From contig CAKZKA010000039.1 of the NCBI GenBank assembly GCA_937120965.1, positions 1-33,488 of the forward strand: a DNA stretch of 33,488 nt. Reading direction: 5' to 3'. Numbering within the stretch: position 1 is the first letter of the stretch; each line of letters opens with the position of its first letter. Below the pieces are notes generated by a model. It did no database searches and was not told the DNA's origin. It was given only the letters and a program-made list of their open reading frames with translations. The translations under genes and the position numbers were made by a program. Source of the stretch: an uncultured Chloroflexota bacterium. GTDB taxonomy: Bacteria > Chloroflexota > Chloroflexia > Chloroflexales > Chloroflexaceae. Below, in pieces: positions 20,922 to 29,422 of this stretch.

Positions 20922-22592
20922 ATGCGAGCCATTCACCTGCTGCTTATGCTCAGCCTGCTGATCGCAATGCTGGCAGCGTGTGGGAATGGGGGCGCCCCCA
21001 GCAATACGGTCGAGATCAGCATCGTGTACGGCAGCGAGAAGCGCGCCTGGCTGGAGGAAGCGGTCAGCCGCTTCAACAACACGAGACCGAAGACGGACAG
21101 CGGCGCGACCATTCGCGTCACTGCCACGCCGATGGGTTCGAGTGACGCCCTCAACCGGATCCTCAACGGTACGCTCCAACCTGTCGTCTGGAGTCCGGCC
21201 AGCCGGATTCTGCTGCCGGTGGCCAACGACGAATGGGGCAAGCGCAACCCCGGCCAGCAACTGGTCAGCGAAGACGCGCCACCGCTGGTGCTCAGCCCGG
21301 TGGTGATCGCCATGTGGGAGCCGATGGCCCGCGTCCTCGGATGGCCTGACAAGCCGATCGGGTGGACTGAAATTGCCGAGCTGCTGGCGAGCGGCAAGAC
21401 CTGGGCCGACTCTGGCCGCCCGGAATGGGGAGCGGTGCAGTTCGGGCATACTCACCCGGACTACTCTAACAGCGGCATCACCACGATTATTGCGATCACC
21501 TATGCCGCGGTCGGCAAGACGCGCGGGTTGACGGTGGCTGATGTTGAGAACCCGCGAACCGCCGAGTTCATGCGCCAGATCCAGAGCGGGGTGATCCACT
21601 ATGGCGAGAGCACCGGATTCTTTGCCGAGCAGATGTTCAAGCGGGGACCGGGGTACCTGTCGATGGCTGTGCTGTACGAGAATGCAGTCATCGAGTCGCG
21701 CGATCGGGAGCGTTACCCCAACCTGACGACACCGGTGGTGGCGATTTATCCCCGTGAGGGGACATTCTGGAGCGACCACCCCTATGCCATTCTGAACTCG
21801 CCGTGGGTCAGCGCGGAGCAACGCGCTGCGGCTGAGCTATTCAAGAACTTCCTGCTCGACCAACCGCAGCAAGAACTGGCGCTGAAGTACGGCTTCCGTC
21901 CCGCCGGCGTGAATGTGCCAGTGGGGGCGCCGATCATCCCCGAAAATGGTGTGGACCCGCAACAACCCGCGACCCTGCTCGAAGTGCCCCGGCCAGAGGT
22001 CCTCGCGGCCATTCGCGGCATCTGGGCAGCGAACAAAAAGCGGGTTGACGTCATGGCTGTGCTCGATGTGTCGGGCAGTATGCAAGAAGAGAACCGGCTG
22101 GAGCAGGCCAAAGCCGCCCTGCGCATCTTTGTCGAGCAACTGGGGGACGCCGACGGCTTTGGCCTGACCATCTTCAGCAACGAGGCAACCGTTCTTAGCC
22201 CGATCTCGCCAATCGGGCCGAAGCGCGCCGAGATGCTGGAGCGGATCGCCGGGTTAGTGCCAGATGGCCAGACACGCCTCCTCGACACGATTGCCGAAGC
22301 CTACAGCGTTCTCGCCGCAGAGCCGCCCGGGCAGCGCATTCGCGCGGTGGTGGTGCTCACCGATGGTCTCGACAACCAGAGCAGGCGGAGCAGCGAGGAG
22401 TTACTTGCGCTGCTGAGGCAGGACGAAGGGGGCTACAGCATCAAAGTGTTTACCATCGCTTTCGGCGGCGACGCGGATGTCAACCTGTTCAAGCAGATCG
22501 CCGAAGCTTCGGGGGCGAAGAGCTACGTTGGTAAACCCGATGAACCCGGCAACATCGAGCGGGTGTACACCGACATCGCCGTATTCTTCTGA
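20922..22592 (+). CDS. Lipoprotein with solute-binding domain fused to a VWA domain
   Basis: A 556-residue protein. The signal peptide MRAIHLLLMLSLLIAMLAAC ends in a lipobox with C20. A binding-protein domain (about 28-360) follows, starting VEISIVYGSEKRAWLEEAV and paralogous to the upstream gene (FGHTHPDYSNSG; SDHPYAILNSPW). A VWA domain from about 376 has the MIDAS motif DVSGS at 382-386 and the later TDG at 480-482, so metal-dependent protein binding is predicted. The product should sit on the outside of the membrane and may couple ligand capture to a protein partner. Similar fusions occur in Chloroflexota and cyanobacteria; their function is not established. Confidence 0.87.
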   Translation: MRAIHLLLMLSLLIAMLAACGNGGAPSNTVEISIVYGSEKRAWLEEAVSRFNNTRPKTDSGATIRVTATPMGSSDALNRILNGTLQPVVWSPASRILLPVANDEWGKRNPGQQLVSEDAPPLVLSPVVIAMWEPMARVLGWPDKPIGWTEIAELLASGKTWADSGRPEWGAVQFGHTHPDYSNSGITTIIAITYAAVGKTRGLTVADVENPRTAEFMRQIQSGVIHYGESTGFFAEQMFKRGPGYLSMAVLYENAVIESRDRERYPNLTTPVVAIYPREGTFWSDHPYAILNSPWVSAEQRAAAELFKNFLLDQPQQELALKYGFRPAGVNVPVGAPIIPENGVDPQQPATLLEVPRPEVLAAIRGIWAANKKRVDVMAVLDVSGSMQEENRLEQAKAALRIFVEQLGDADGFGLTIFSNEATVLSPISPIGPKRAEMLERIAGLVPDGQTRLLDTIAEAYSVLAAEPPGQRIRAVVVLTDGLDNQSRRSSEELLALLRQDEGGYSIKVFTIAFGGDADVNLFKQIAEASGAKSYVGKPDEPGNIERVYTDIAVFF

Positions 22593-22596
22593 TTTT

Positions 22597-22615
22597 GGGG
22601 AAACCGGGTTTCCCC
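22597..22615. repeat. Dispersed palindrome GGGGAAACC family, copy 4
   Basis: GGGGAAACCGGGTTTCCCC begins 4 bases after the stop of the SBP-VWA gene. It is followed by AAGCCCCCGCCTATCGGGGCG, whose GCCCC/CGGGGC can form a second stem, as after copy 5. It could act at the transcript 3' end, but no T-tract follows. Confidence 0.88.
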
Positions 22616-22769
22616 AAGCCCCCGCCTATCGGGGCGCCAGGGACTCAACAGCGGCGGCCCTGCCCCGCCGAGTAACGGCCCTCTGGTATACTGGCACTGT
22701 GCGGCATTATCCTCCCTGCCGGGAGGAGCGCGGCGCGACCGGTTCAGCGCTCTGCCTGAGCGAAGGGTT

Positions 22770-22790
22770 TGAGAGGGCTTCGTCCTCCCA
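22770..22790. repeat. Degenerate inverted copy of the TGGGAGGGC palindrome
   Basis: Read on the minus strand this is TTCCTGGGAGG-ACGAAG-CCCTCTCAAACCCTTC. It matches the TTCCTGGGAGGGCTGCGCC... modules elsewhere with substitutions. It lies 60 bp before the ABC ATPase gene. A second ATGTTCAC motif is at 22831-22838. Confidence 0.6.
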
Positions 22791-22850
22791 GGAAGACACC
22801 TTCTTTATGCCGCCCAGCCGCTTGGGGTTTATGTTCACCTGAGCAAGGCA

Positions 22851-23846
22851 ATGATCGAAGCCCGGCAACTCAGCAAACAATTTGGCGCCTTCCACGCCGT
22901 GCGCGGGATTGATCTGGAGGTGCGTCCGGGCGAACTGCTGGCCCTGCTTGGACCGAATGGCGCGGGGAAGACGACCACGGTGCGCATGCTGGGGGCGATC
23001 CTGCGCCCCAGCGGCGGCTATGCCCGCGTTGCCGGGCTTGATGTGGTGGAGCAGGCCCGGGCAGTGCGCGGCAAGGTCGGTCTGCTCACTGAATACCCCG
23101 GTCTGTACGGGCGCATGGCTGCGCTGGAGTACCTCGACTTCTTCGGCGCGCTGCTTGGCCTCGACGCGCCGACACGCCGCCGCCGCGCCGAGCAACTGCT
23201 GCGCCAGTTCGGGCTGTGGGAGGCGCGTGAACGCAAACTCGACAGCTACTCCAAGGGCATGCGCCAGAAGGTGGCCCTGGTTCGCGCCCTCATCCACGAC
23301 CCGCCGGTGCTGTTCCTCGACGAGCCAACGACGGCGATGGACCCCCAGAGCGCCCGTGTCGTCCGTGACGCGATTGGCGCGTTACGCAACGCCGATCGGG
23401 CGATCCTGCTGACGACCCACAATCTGGCCGAGGCCGAAGCGCTCGCCGACCGCATCGCGATCATCCACGGCGGGCGGATCATCGCTCACGGCCCCTTCGC
23501 CGACTTGAGCCGCCAACTCCTTGGCGATCCGCTGTTCGAACTGCGCCTGGCATGCCCCGCCGTCGCGGCGCTTCCGTTCCTCGACGGCCTGGCGCCGGTC
23601 GAGGAATATGGCGACGACTACCTGCGCTACCGCTGCGCCGAGCCGCAAGAGGTAAACCCGCGCCTGCTGGCCCGCCTGGCCGCGCAGGGTCTGCCCGTCA
23701 TCGCGCTGGCCGAGGCGCCCCGCAGCCTGGAAGAAGTCTACCTCCGCATCGTCGCCGCTGAAGGCGAGGAACTTCCCCCACAGACGCGTCCGTCTGAGGC
23801 GGAGCCTGACCCGGTGCTGCCGGGGGCGGCGCGGCCCCTACAATAG
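22851..23846 (+). CDS. ABC transporter ATP-binding protein
   Basis: A 331-residue ATPase. Walker A is GPNGAGKTT (34-42), the signature YSKGMRQK (133-140) replaces the usual LSGGQ, Walker B is VLFLDEPT (153-160) and the H-loop is TTHN. A C-terminal extension after about 225 resembles the DUF4162-type tail of CcmA/NatA-like exporters. No permease gene is adjacent: the next gene converges on it and the preceding one is a binding lipoprotein. The partner membrane subunit must be elsewhere. The stop overlaps gvpK on the opposite strand by 9 bases. Confidence 0.9.
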   Translation: MIEARQLSKQFGAFHAVRGIDLEVRPGELLALLGPNGAGKTTTVRMLGAILRPSGGYARVAGLDVVEQARAVRGKVGLLTEYPGLYGRMAALEYLDFFGALLGLDAPTRRRRAEQLLRQFGLWEARERKLDSYSKGMRQKVALVRALIHDPPVLFLDEPTTAMDPQSARVVRDAIGALRNADRAILLTTHNLAEAEALADRIAIIHGGRIIAHGPFADLSRQLLGDPLFELRLACPAVAALPFLDGLAPVEEYGDDYLRYRCAEPQEVNPRLLARLAAQGLPVIALAEAPRSLEEVYLRIVAAEGEELPPQTRPSEAEPDPVLPGAARPLQ

Positions 23847-24275
23847 ATTCCCCAGCGGACCAAGATTGAGGTTCAGCTCCTCGCCCTCCAGGCCGAAGAT
23901 CACCTTGAGCTCCTCCATGCGTTGCTCCAGGCGCATAAAGGTCTCACCCAGGCGCTCGATTTCGTCGTCGCTGACGGTGCCGCGTTCGATGCGCCGCAGG
24001 GCCTGGCGCTCCATGAGCTGACGCAGTAGCTCGATCAGGGTCAGAACGAGTTTGGACAGGCCGCGTTCGACCCCTTCGGGATCGGCGTTGATCCGCTGGG
24101 GGAGCGCCGCGCAGGTTCGCTCCAGTTCGGCCATAAACTCCGTCGGGTCGCCGGTGCTGTGCAACACTTTGTGCTGCAATGCAGGCAGTCCATCCTCTTC
24201 CGAGGGCGCCGGCAACGGCTGCGTCGGGTGCGCGGGCGCCGCCGCAGGATGGCATGACACCGGTGAGGCTGACAT
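23838..24275 (-). CDS. gvpK: Gas vesicle protein GvpK
   Basis: A 145-residue protein. After a Pro/Ala-rich N-terminal extension of about 45 residues, the GvpK core runs from RINADPEGVERGLSKLVLTL through LLRQLMERQALRRIERGTVSDDEIERLG to GEELNLNLGPLGNLL, all family hallmarks. GvpK is required for gas vesicle assembly in several organisms but its biochemical role is unknown. It is the last gene of the cluster, starting 6 bases after the upstream gvpF/L stop. The 3' ends of gvpK and the plus-strand ABC gene overlap, so no terminator can lie between them. Confidence 0.93.
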   Translation of the reverse strand: MSASPVSCHPAAAPAHPTQPLPAPSEEDGLPALQHKVLHSTGDPTEFMAELERTCAALPQRINADPEGVERGLSKLVLTLIELLRQLMERQALRRIERGTVSDDEIERLGETFMRLEQRMEELKVIFGLEGEELNLNLGPLGNLL

Positions 24276-24281
24276 ACGCTT

Positions 24282-24965
24282 CTACTCCCCATCAACGAAA
24301 TGGTAGGCTGGCCAGGGTCCGGTGCACAACAAACGCACATCCGGATTGGCCTGGCCCAGGGCCACAATGGCGACGCGGAAGGTGTCGAGGGCCTCGCGCG
24401 GGATCAGGTAAGCAGCACTGAGCAGGACCCGTTCGTGTGGCAGTACCTGGCGGACGTGGGCGACGGCCAGGTGGTCCAGCACCGCGTGGAGGGCGTCAGC
24501 CCGCTTATGGGCCTCGCGCAGCCGCGCCTCTCGAGCCTGCTCCTCAGCCATACGGCGCGCCAGATAGGCGCGTCCGTTTTCGTCGGCTGCCGGGCGTGGC
24601 GCCGATACGACCGGGGTTGCCGGCCAGAGCACGCGCACGCTTACCTCAACGCGCCCGGCCACACGGGCCAGTCCGGCCATGAAGCGGTCATAGCGTTCGC
24701 GCAGGAGCATGGTCAACGCTGCTTCGTCGGCGAGCAGGGCGCCGTAGCGCACCGGGAGCACGCTGTGGCGATCAAGGAGCGCTTCCACCACCGCCTCGTG
24801 ACGCCAGAGTTGCGCCACTTCGATCCGCGGGGCAGCGCCGTGGTACTGGCTGTATACCGCTGCGATGTCACCCCGCTCGCCGCATTGCACCGCCTGTTCG
24901 GCGAGCCCGCGGAGCGGCGGCAGTGGTGTGACGGGGCGGTTGATGATGGCGTACAGGTAAAGCAT
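24282..24965 (-). CDS. gvpF/L: GvpF/GvpL family gas vesicle protein (third copy)
   Basis: A 227-residue protein. It opens MLYLYAIINRPV with the family's Y-x-Y-A/G-I strand, has the VLPVRYGALLADE motif and closes with TGPWPAYHFVDGE, the GvpF/L terminal signature (G-P-W-P-x-Y-x-F). GvpF/L proteins bind GvpA and help nucleate or cap vesicles. It is the shortest of the three paralogues in the cluster. It follows the gvpJ-like gene by about 120 bp and directly precedes gvpK. Confidence 0.9.
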   Translation of the reverse strand: MLYLYAIINRPVTPLPPLRGLAEQAVQCGERGDIAAVYSQYHGAAPRIEVAQLWRHEAVVEALLDRHSVLPVRYGALLADEAALTMLLRERYDRFMAGLARVAGRVEVSVRVLWPATPVVSAPRPAADENGRAYLARRMAEEQAREARLREAHKRADALHAVLDHLAVAHVRQVLPHERVLLSAAYLIPREALDTFRVAIVALGQANPDVRLLCTGPWPAYHFVDGE

Positions 24966-25085
24966 GGCGCTGACTCAGGCATGGTGTGTTGCCGCATCAG
25001 GAAGCCCATCACGGAGCGGGTGAAACCCTTTGAAGCTGTAAGGGCGCGAAGATGAAAGCGGAAGCGTCGAACTCGTTTGAAACGG

Positions 25086-25424
25086 TTAGCTGCGATCACG
25101 CGCTTCAGCAGCGTCCGCGCAGGCGCGGCGATGGGGTTGCTGCGCTGCGGAAGACGGGCGCTGCGCCAGCGCAGATGATTGGTCCACCTCCGAAGGAAGG
25201 GCATGGAAGGGTTGCTCAGATGCCGCGCGCAGCGTCGGGCCACCCGCGCGCATGGCCTCCAGGTTGTCCACCGAGGTAAGCAGCAGGCGCAGACCCAGGT
25301 AGATCAGATCAACATTGGCAACGGAGATGGTGATGTCGCCACTGATGATCACGCCCTTGTCGAGAATCCGATCAAGCAGATCAAGCAAGGTTACGTCACG
25401 CTCAGCAAGCAGATGTTCACGCAT
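25086..25424 (-). CDS. gvpJ: GvpJ/GvpS-like minor gas vesicle shell protein
   Basis: A 112-residue GvpA-superfamily protein. The core LLDLLDRILDKGVIISGDITISVANVDLIYLGLRLLLTSVDNL (about 14-56) is closest to the GvpJ/M/S group (GDI-I-S-V-A-x-V-D-L-I-Y), not to the major shell GvpA. A low-complexity Ala/Arg/Gln-rich tail of about 50 residues follows. The start overlaps the upstream gvpF/L stop by 8 bases. A role in vesicle tip or initiation is inferred from family knowledge. Confidence 0.88.
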   Translation of the reverse strand: MREHLLAERDVTLLDLLDRILDKGVIISGDITISVANVDLIYLGLRLLLTSVDNLEAMRAGGPTLRAASEQPFHALPSEVDQSSALAQRPSSAAQQPHRRACADAAEARDRS

Positions 25425-26247
25425 GAGTCTGCTCCAGCATCAGGTTGACGAAGCTATACGCCGGCCACGGACCATTCACCGTGAATGAGAAGGCGGGTTG
25501 GGCCGCGGCAAGGTCATCCAGGAGCGCCAGAAAGGTCCTGGCGTTCCTGGTCTCCACCAGATAGGCGCTTTTGAACACGGGTTCCGTGCCGGATGCTGCG
25601 CTGCCGGACGTCGCGCCGCCCGCTACCGTGGCGACGGCTTCAGCGGCAAGGCGCGCGTGAACATTGCGCACGCAGTTTTCGATGGCCTGGTCCACTTCCT
25701 CCCGCAAGATCTGGTCGCGCTGTTTCGCCAGCATGTACGCGGCGCCAGAACGCAACGCTTGCTGGCGCGCAGCCAGTTGCTGGATGCGAGGGCTGGTCGT
25801 GGCGACCTGTTCGGCTAACCGGGCCTGATCCACGCTGATGTTCAATCCCCACTCCTGTCGCCCGGCCAGATATGCCAGAGCTTCGCGGAAGCGCGCCGCG
25901 TGTTCGCGCACCATGGCTCGCACACCTTCGGCATCGCGGAAGACGGTCCCGAAACGCAGAGGCACAACCGTCGCCCGGGGTAAGGCGCGCGCCAGAACTT
26001 CCTGATGCAGGCGAACCTGATCCGCGATCCAGGCCAGATCATCCTGGCGGGCACGGACGGCCTCCGGTGTGAAAGCCGCCAGAGGCACGGGGCTGATGAT
26101 CGCCCCGAGGTCCCCAACAACGAGCACCTCCACCGGCGCGCCCGGTCCCACGCCAGGGGCCAGCCCCTCCGGCGCGCCGTCGGTGATGCCGTAGACGTAG
26201 TAACCCTGCGGGGCATTGTCGCTGTCGGCACGTGCAGATACGGGCAT
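25417..26247 (-). CDS. gvpF/L: GvpF/GvpL family gas vesicle protein (second copy)
   Basis: A 276-residue protein. GYYVYGITDGAPEG opens the fold, RATVVPLRFGTVFRD is the family motif, and FSFTVNGPWPAYSFVNL is the C-terminal signature. A Gly/Ser/Ala-rich insertion (GGATSGSAASG) lies before the last strand. The ATG at 26247 is supported by GGAG 8 bases upstream. A 58-codon longer frame would translate two intergenic palindromes and was rejected. Two copies of the GGGGAAACC palindrome separate it from the Cdc48-like gene. Confidence 0.92.
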   Translation of the reverse strand: MPVSARADSDNAPQGYYVYGITDGAPEGLAPGVGPGAPVEVLVVGDLGAIISPVPLAAFTPEAVRARQDDLAWIADQVRLHQEVLARALPRATVVPLRFGTVFRDAEGVRAMVREHAARFREALAYLAGRQEWGLNISVDQARLAEQVATTSPRIQQLAARQQALRSGAAYMLAKQRDQILREEVDQAIENCVRNVHARLAAEAVATVAGGATSGSAASGTEPVFKSAYLVETRNARTFLALLDDLAAAQPAFSFTVNGPWPAYSFVNLMLEQTHA

Positions 26248-26255
26248 ATTCGTTA

Positions 26256-26259
26256 CTCC
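26256..26259 (-). promoter_or_regulatory. Shine-Dalgarno of gvpF/L copy 2
   Basis: GGAG on the minus strand is 8 bases before the ATG at 26247. It fixes the start downstream of the repeat pair. Confidence 0.65.
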
Positions 26260-26279
26260 GTACACTGAGGTGAACATAT

Positions 26280-26298
26280 GGGGAAACCAGGTTTCCCC
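26280..26298. repeat. Dispersed palindrome GGGGAAACC family, copy 5
   Basis: GGGGAAACCAGGTTTCCCC, perfect arms. The sequence before it, GTGAACATAT, is the exact reverse complement of the flank after copy 3. The flank after it (ATGCCCCTGCCTGCCGGGGCG) matches copy 4. The conserved unit is therefore longer than 19 bp. Confidence 0.9.
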
Positions 26299-26348
26299 AT
26301 GCCCCTGCCTGCCGGGGCGCCGGGCGCCCCCGCCATCGCCTGGAGGAG

Positions 26349-26367
26349 GGGGAAACCAGATTTCCCC
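26349..26367. repeat. Dispersed palindrome GGGGAAACC family, copy 6
   Basis: GGGGAAACCAGATTTCCCC has one arm mismatch and lies 50 bp from copy 5 inside the gas-vesicle cluster. The two form a pair between the Cdc48-like gene and gvpF/L copy 2. Confidence 0.85.
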
Positions 26368-26433
26368 ATTCTTCTCCCTGAGGAGGAAGGGGGGCAGGAA
26401 AAACCCAACCAGACTCTGCAATCTACAATCGCA

Positions 26434-28539
26434 TCATACGCCGTGACGGGTCGCGGCAAGGGCGGCCAGGAAGTGGCGCTGCTCCACCTGAAGCCGGTTC
26501 GGATCGGCATCGCCAGCAGCCAGGCGCTCACGCACGGCCGCCATTGCGGCCCGCCGGCACAGGCCAGCCAGATCCGCGCCACTCGCCCCGGGACTGGCCG
26601 ACGCCAGGGCTGCCAGGTCTACATCAGGAGCGAGGGGCATGGCGCGGGTGTGAACGGCCAGGATAGCAGCGCGGGCCGACTCATCGGGCAACGGCAGTTC
26701 GACAATCAGTTCGAACCGACCGGGGCGCAGAAGAGCCGGATCGATCCGGTCTATGCGGTTGGTGGCGGCCAGCACCAGCACATCGCGCAGTTCTTCGATA
26801 CCATCGAGTTCGGTAAGTAACTGACCGACCAGCCGTTCGGCTACCTGGTTGCTGTCGCTGCCACGCGGCGGGGCCAGGGCGTCCAGTTCATCGAAGAAGA
26901 TCAGGCACGGGGCAGCCTGGCGCGCCGTTTGAAAGAGTTTGCGCAGCGCCCGCTCGGACTCGCCAACCCACATACTTAATAGTTGCGGGCCTTTGACAGA
27001 GATGAAATTGGCCTCACTGGCGCGGGCCAGCGCCGCGGCCACCAGGGTCTTGCCGGTGCCTGGCGGACCGTGGAGCAGAATGCCGCGTGGAGGGCGGACG
27101 CCGGCGCGCTCCAGCAACTGGCCGTGGTGTAGCGGCCAGGTCACAGCTTCGGTCAGCGCCTGCCGCGCAGCCTCGAGTCCACCCACATCTTCCCAACTGA
27201 CCATGGGCCGTTCGGCGAACAGCTCGCGCCCTGCCGAGGGCGAGATCTCTGTCATCGCCGTCGTGAAGTCAGCGGCGCTCACGTGCAGGCTCTGGAGATC
27301 GGGAAAGGTCGGGCCAGCGCGGTCGAGTTCGGGCATAACCCGGCGCAGAGCGCCCATCGCGGCCTCGCGGCAGAGCGCCGCCAGATCGGCGCCAACGTAG
27401 CCATGGGTGCGCGCGGCAAGGAATGCCAGATCTACATCATCGGCCAGAGGCATGCCGCGGGTGTGGATCTCGAGGATCTCCTGGCGGGCGGCAGCATCGG
27501 GGATACTGATGCTGATTTCCCGATCAAAGCGTCCAGGTCGTCGCAAGGCCGGATCGAGCGCATTGGGCAGGTTGGTGGCCCCGATAACAATGACGTTTCC
27601 CCGCGACTCCAGGCCGTCCATCAGGGTCAGCAGTTGAGCCACGACGCGGCGCTCGATCTGCCGGTCGCCGCCCATCTCCTCGCGGCGAGGAGCGATGGCA
27701 TCAATTTCGTCAATGAAGATAATTGCCGGGGCGCGACGACGAGCTTCCTCGAAGGCGTTGCGTAAATTAGACTCAGAAGCGCCGTAGTATCGATCTATGA
27801 TTTCCGGTCCGTTAATAGGGATGAAATGAGCGCTGGTCTCGGCAGCGACAGCGCGGGCAATCAGCGTTTTGCCACAACCGGGCGGCCCGTGGAGCAGCAC
27901 TCCCTTCGGCGGATCGATGCCCAGGCGAGCGAAGATCTCGGGGTAACGCAGGGGCAACTCGATCATCTCGCGAATACGGCGGAGTTCGCGACCCAGCCCC
28001 CCGATGTCCTCGTAGGTGATCGTTCCCGGGACAGTGGGAGAGCGTTCGTCGCTCAAGACGATCTCGGTCCCTGCGCCGATCAGCGCCGGGCCGGCGGGCT
28101 GAACTTCGGCCACCGTGAAGCTCCGGGCGCGCGAGCCAAACAGGGTTACGCGCACCCGATCGCCGGCCAGCACCGGCACCCCGTCGAGCAAACGCGCCAG
28201 TTGCGTCGCCAGGCCGCCCGGCAGCGGCCCACCTTCGGCCACGAGCGTCAGGCGGCGCGCCGGCGCCACTGCGACGCGCTCGATGCGCACCCGCTCACCC
28301 AGACTGACCCCGGCATTGGCGCGCATGATCCCGTCCATCTGGGCCAGGCCCTGCCCGCGCTGCTCAGGGTAGGTAGGCATCGCCCGGCCCAGGGTGGCCC
28401 GCGCGCCGCTGATCTGTACCACGTCGCCAATCGAAGCGCCCAGGCGCGCGAGCATCTGCGGGTCCATACGGATCAGACCCCGCCCGACATCCTTTGCCGG
28501 GGCTTCGGCAACACGGAGTTCGATAGGAGAAGACTCCAT
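26434..28539 (-). CDS. Cdc48/VAT-like double AAA+ ATPase within the gas-vesicle cluster
   Basis: A 701-residue protein. The N-terminal region (about 1-165) resembles the Cdc48 double-psi barrel and following beta domain ([23 protein letters not shown]). AAA domain 1 has Walker A GPPGCGKT (218-225), Walker B IIFIDEID (273-280) and Arg fingers in RRPGRFDR (333-340). Domain 2 has GPPGTGKT (491-498), LIFFDELD (546-553) and LRPGRFE (604-610). Both rings look catalytically complete. Pore loops are YYG (251-253) and MWVG (523-526). Such ATPases unfold or remodel proteins. Position between gvpA/J and gvpF/L on the same strand implies a role in vesicle assembly or turnover, in addition to the separate GvpN ATPase. 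ATG 28539 was chosen over a TTG three codons upstream. Confidence 0.9.
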   Translation of the reverse strand: MESSPIELRVAEAPAKDVGRGLIRMDPQMLARLGASIGDVVQISGARATLGRAMPTYPEQRGQGLAQMDGIMRANAGVSLGERVRIERVAVAPARRLTLVAEGGPLPGGLATQLARLLDGVPVLAGDRVRVTLFGSRARSFTVAEVQPAGPALIGAGTEIVLSDERSPTVPGTITYEDIGGLGRELRRIREMIELPLRYPEIFARLGIDPPKGVLLHGPPGCGKTLIARAVAAETSAHFIPINGPEIIDRYYGASESNLRNAFEEARRRAPAIIFIDEIDAIAPRREEMGGDRQIERRVVAQLLTLMDGLESRGNVIVIGATNLPNALDPALRRPGRFDREISISIPDAAARQEILEIHTRGMPLADDVDLAFLAARTHGYVGADLAALCREAAMGALRRVMPELDRAGPTFPDLQSLHVSAADFTTAMTEISPSAGRELFAERPMVSWEDVGGLEAARQALTEAVTWPLHHGQLLERAGVRPPRGILLHGPPGTGKTLVAAALARASEANFISVKGPQLLSMWVGESERALRKLFQTARQAAPCLIFFDELDALAPPRGSDSNQVAERLVGQLLTELDGIEELRDVLVLAATNRIDRIDPALLRPGRFELIVELPLPDESARAAILAVHTRAMPLAPDVDLAALASASPGASGADLAGLCRRAAMAAVRERLAAGDADPNRLQVEQRHFLAALAATRHGV

Positions 28540-28589
28540 CGGTGACAACCTTGTTCGACTGCGCCGACTCGCGGTACGGCACGTTTCAG

Positions 28590-28892
28590 CTACGTCCTGG
28601 CATCAAGGCGTTCTTCGAGACGGGCCAGGCGTTCGTGCAACAACCGGTTCTCGGCCTCCAGCTCGCGGGCGCGGGTGGAGAGCAGCGGGTCGCTCTCCCA
28701 CCAGTTGATCCCCATCTCAGCGGCTTTGTCTACCGAGGCAATCAGCAGACGTACCTTGATGCTCAGCAACTCGACGCCGACCAGGGAAATCGAAATATCG
28801 CCGGCAACGACGATGCCCTTGTCAAGGACCCGTTCAAGAATATCGGCCAGGTTTGTCGTCTGGGTGGCGTGCTGGAGGGTGTAATGAGCCAT
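28590..28892 (-). CDS. gvpJ: GvpA/GvpJ-family gas vesicle structural protein
   Basis: A 100-residue protein. The core NLADILERVLDKGIVVAGDISISLVGVELLSIKVRLLIASVDKAAEMGINWWESDP (about 13-68) is a GvpA-superfamily helix-strand-strand-helix. The LVGVELLSIKVR strand is GvpA-like. The ending MGINWWESDP plus a C-terminal coiled coil of 30 residues is typical of GvpJ-type proteins. It could be a minor shell protein or serve as the main shell if no other gvpA exists. It lies about 50 bp upstream of the Cdc48-like gene and 64 bp downstream of gvpO. Confidence 0.88.
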   Translation of the reverse strand: MAHYTLQHATQTTNLADILERVLDKGIVVAGDISISLVGVELLSIKVRLLIASVDKAAEMGINWWESDPLLSTRARELEAENRLLHERLARLEERLDART

Positions 28893-28956
28893 AGCGTCGT
28901 GCCGTTCTACAGTATGAAGATAAAGAGCAGATGATCGAGCGGATGCGAGGTATGGC

Positions 28957-29220
28957 TTACTGCTTGACCTGACCCCGGTAGTAGCGATTGGTCCGCAGGA
29001 AGCTTATTAGATTGCCTTCCTCATCGAGGTGTACTTGATACGTCGCCAGGACATCGTTGCTATTGGGAATGCGCGTCATTTCGACAAGTTCCATATCGAG
29101 CGTCCAGCCATCCGTGGCGTGCAAGATGCGCGATACGGTGTCAACCGGCAAGCCAGTGAGGGCGGTAATCTGTTCACGGGCGACGTTGACGATTGTGGCG
29201 GCACTGAGAGTTCTGGGCAT
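28957..29220 (-). CDS. gvpO: Gas vesicle protein GvpO
   Basis: An 87-residue protein matching GvpO in length. It has the pattern W-T-L-D-M-E-L-V-E-M-T-R-I-P, then DVLATYQVHLDEEGNLISFLR, then RYYRGQV. GvpO is needed for vesicle formation in haloarchaea and occurs in actinobacterial and Chloroflexota clusters; its mechanism is unclear. The ATG at 29220 has GGGAG 6 bases upstream; a frame eight codons longer lacks this. The spacer upstream of it contains palindrome copy 7. Confidence 0.88.
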   Translation of the reverse strand: MPRTLSAATIVNVAREQITALTGLPVDTVSRILHATDGWTLDMELVEMTRIPNSNDVLATYQVHLDEEGNLISFLRTNRYYRGQVKQ

Positions 29221-29226
29221 AGATCG

Positions 29227-29231
29227 CTCCC
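29227..29231 (-). promoter_or_regulatory. Shine-Dalgarno of gvpO
   Basis: GGGAG on the minus strand is 6 bases before the ATG at 29220 and decides between two in-frame starts. Confidence 0.65.
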
Positions 29232-29288
29232 GTACGCGTTTCAATCACAGGCAATGAACGTGAAGTGTTCCTCCTCAGGGAGGGAAAT

Positions 29289-29307
29289 GGGGAAACCGGG
29301 TTTCCCC
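29289..29307. repeat. Dispersed palindrome GGGGAAACC family, copy 7
   Basis: GGGGAAACCGGGTTTCCCC, perfect arms, lies in the spacer between gvpG and gvpO. The flank TGTGTTCGCATC is a diverged form of the ATATGTTCACATC flank of copy 3. An AT-rich tract at about 29385-29415 lies on the gvpG side. Confidence 0.9.
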
Positions 29308-29422
29308 TGTGTTCGCATCGCACCCATTTCACGTGAACACTCTGCGCGCAGCATCGCGTTATAGCGCGCCTGGACATGCTGGGCAGCAATCCGCAATCCA
29401 ACATCCACAATCTACAGTGGTA

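Noticed and set aside
22597-22615. Palindrome after the SBP-VWA gene considered as a Rho-independent terminator
   Set aside because: No T-tract follows on either strand, and the same palindrome occurs inside operons and upstream of genes.
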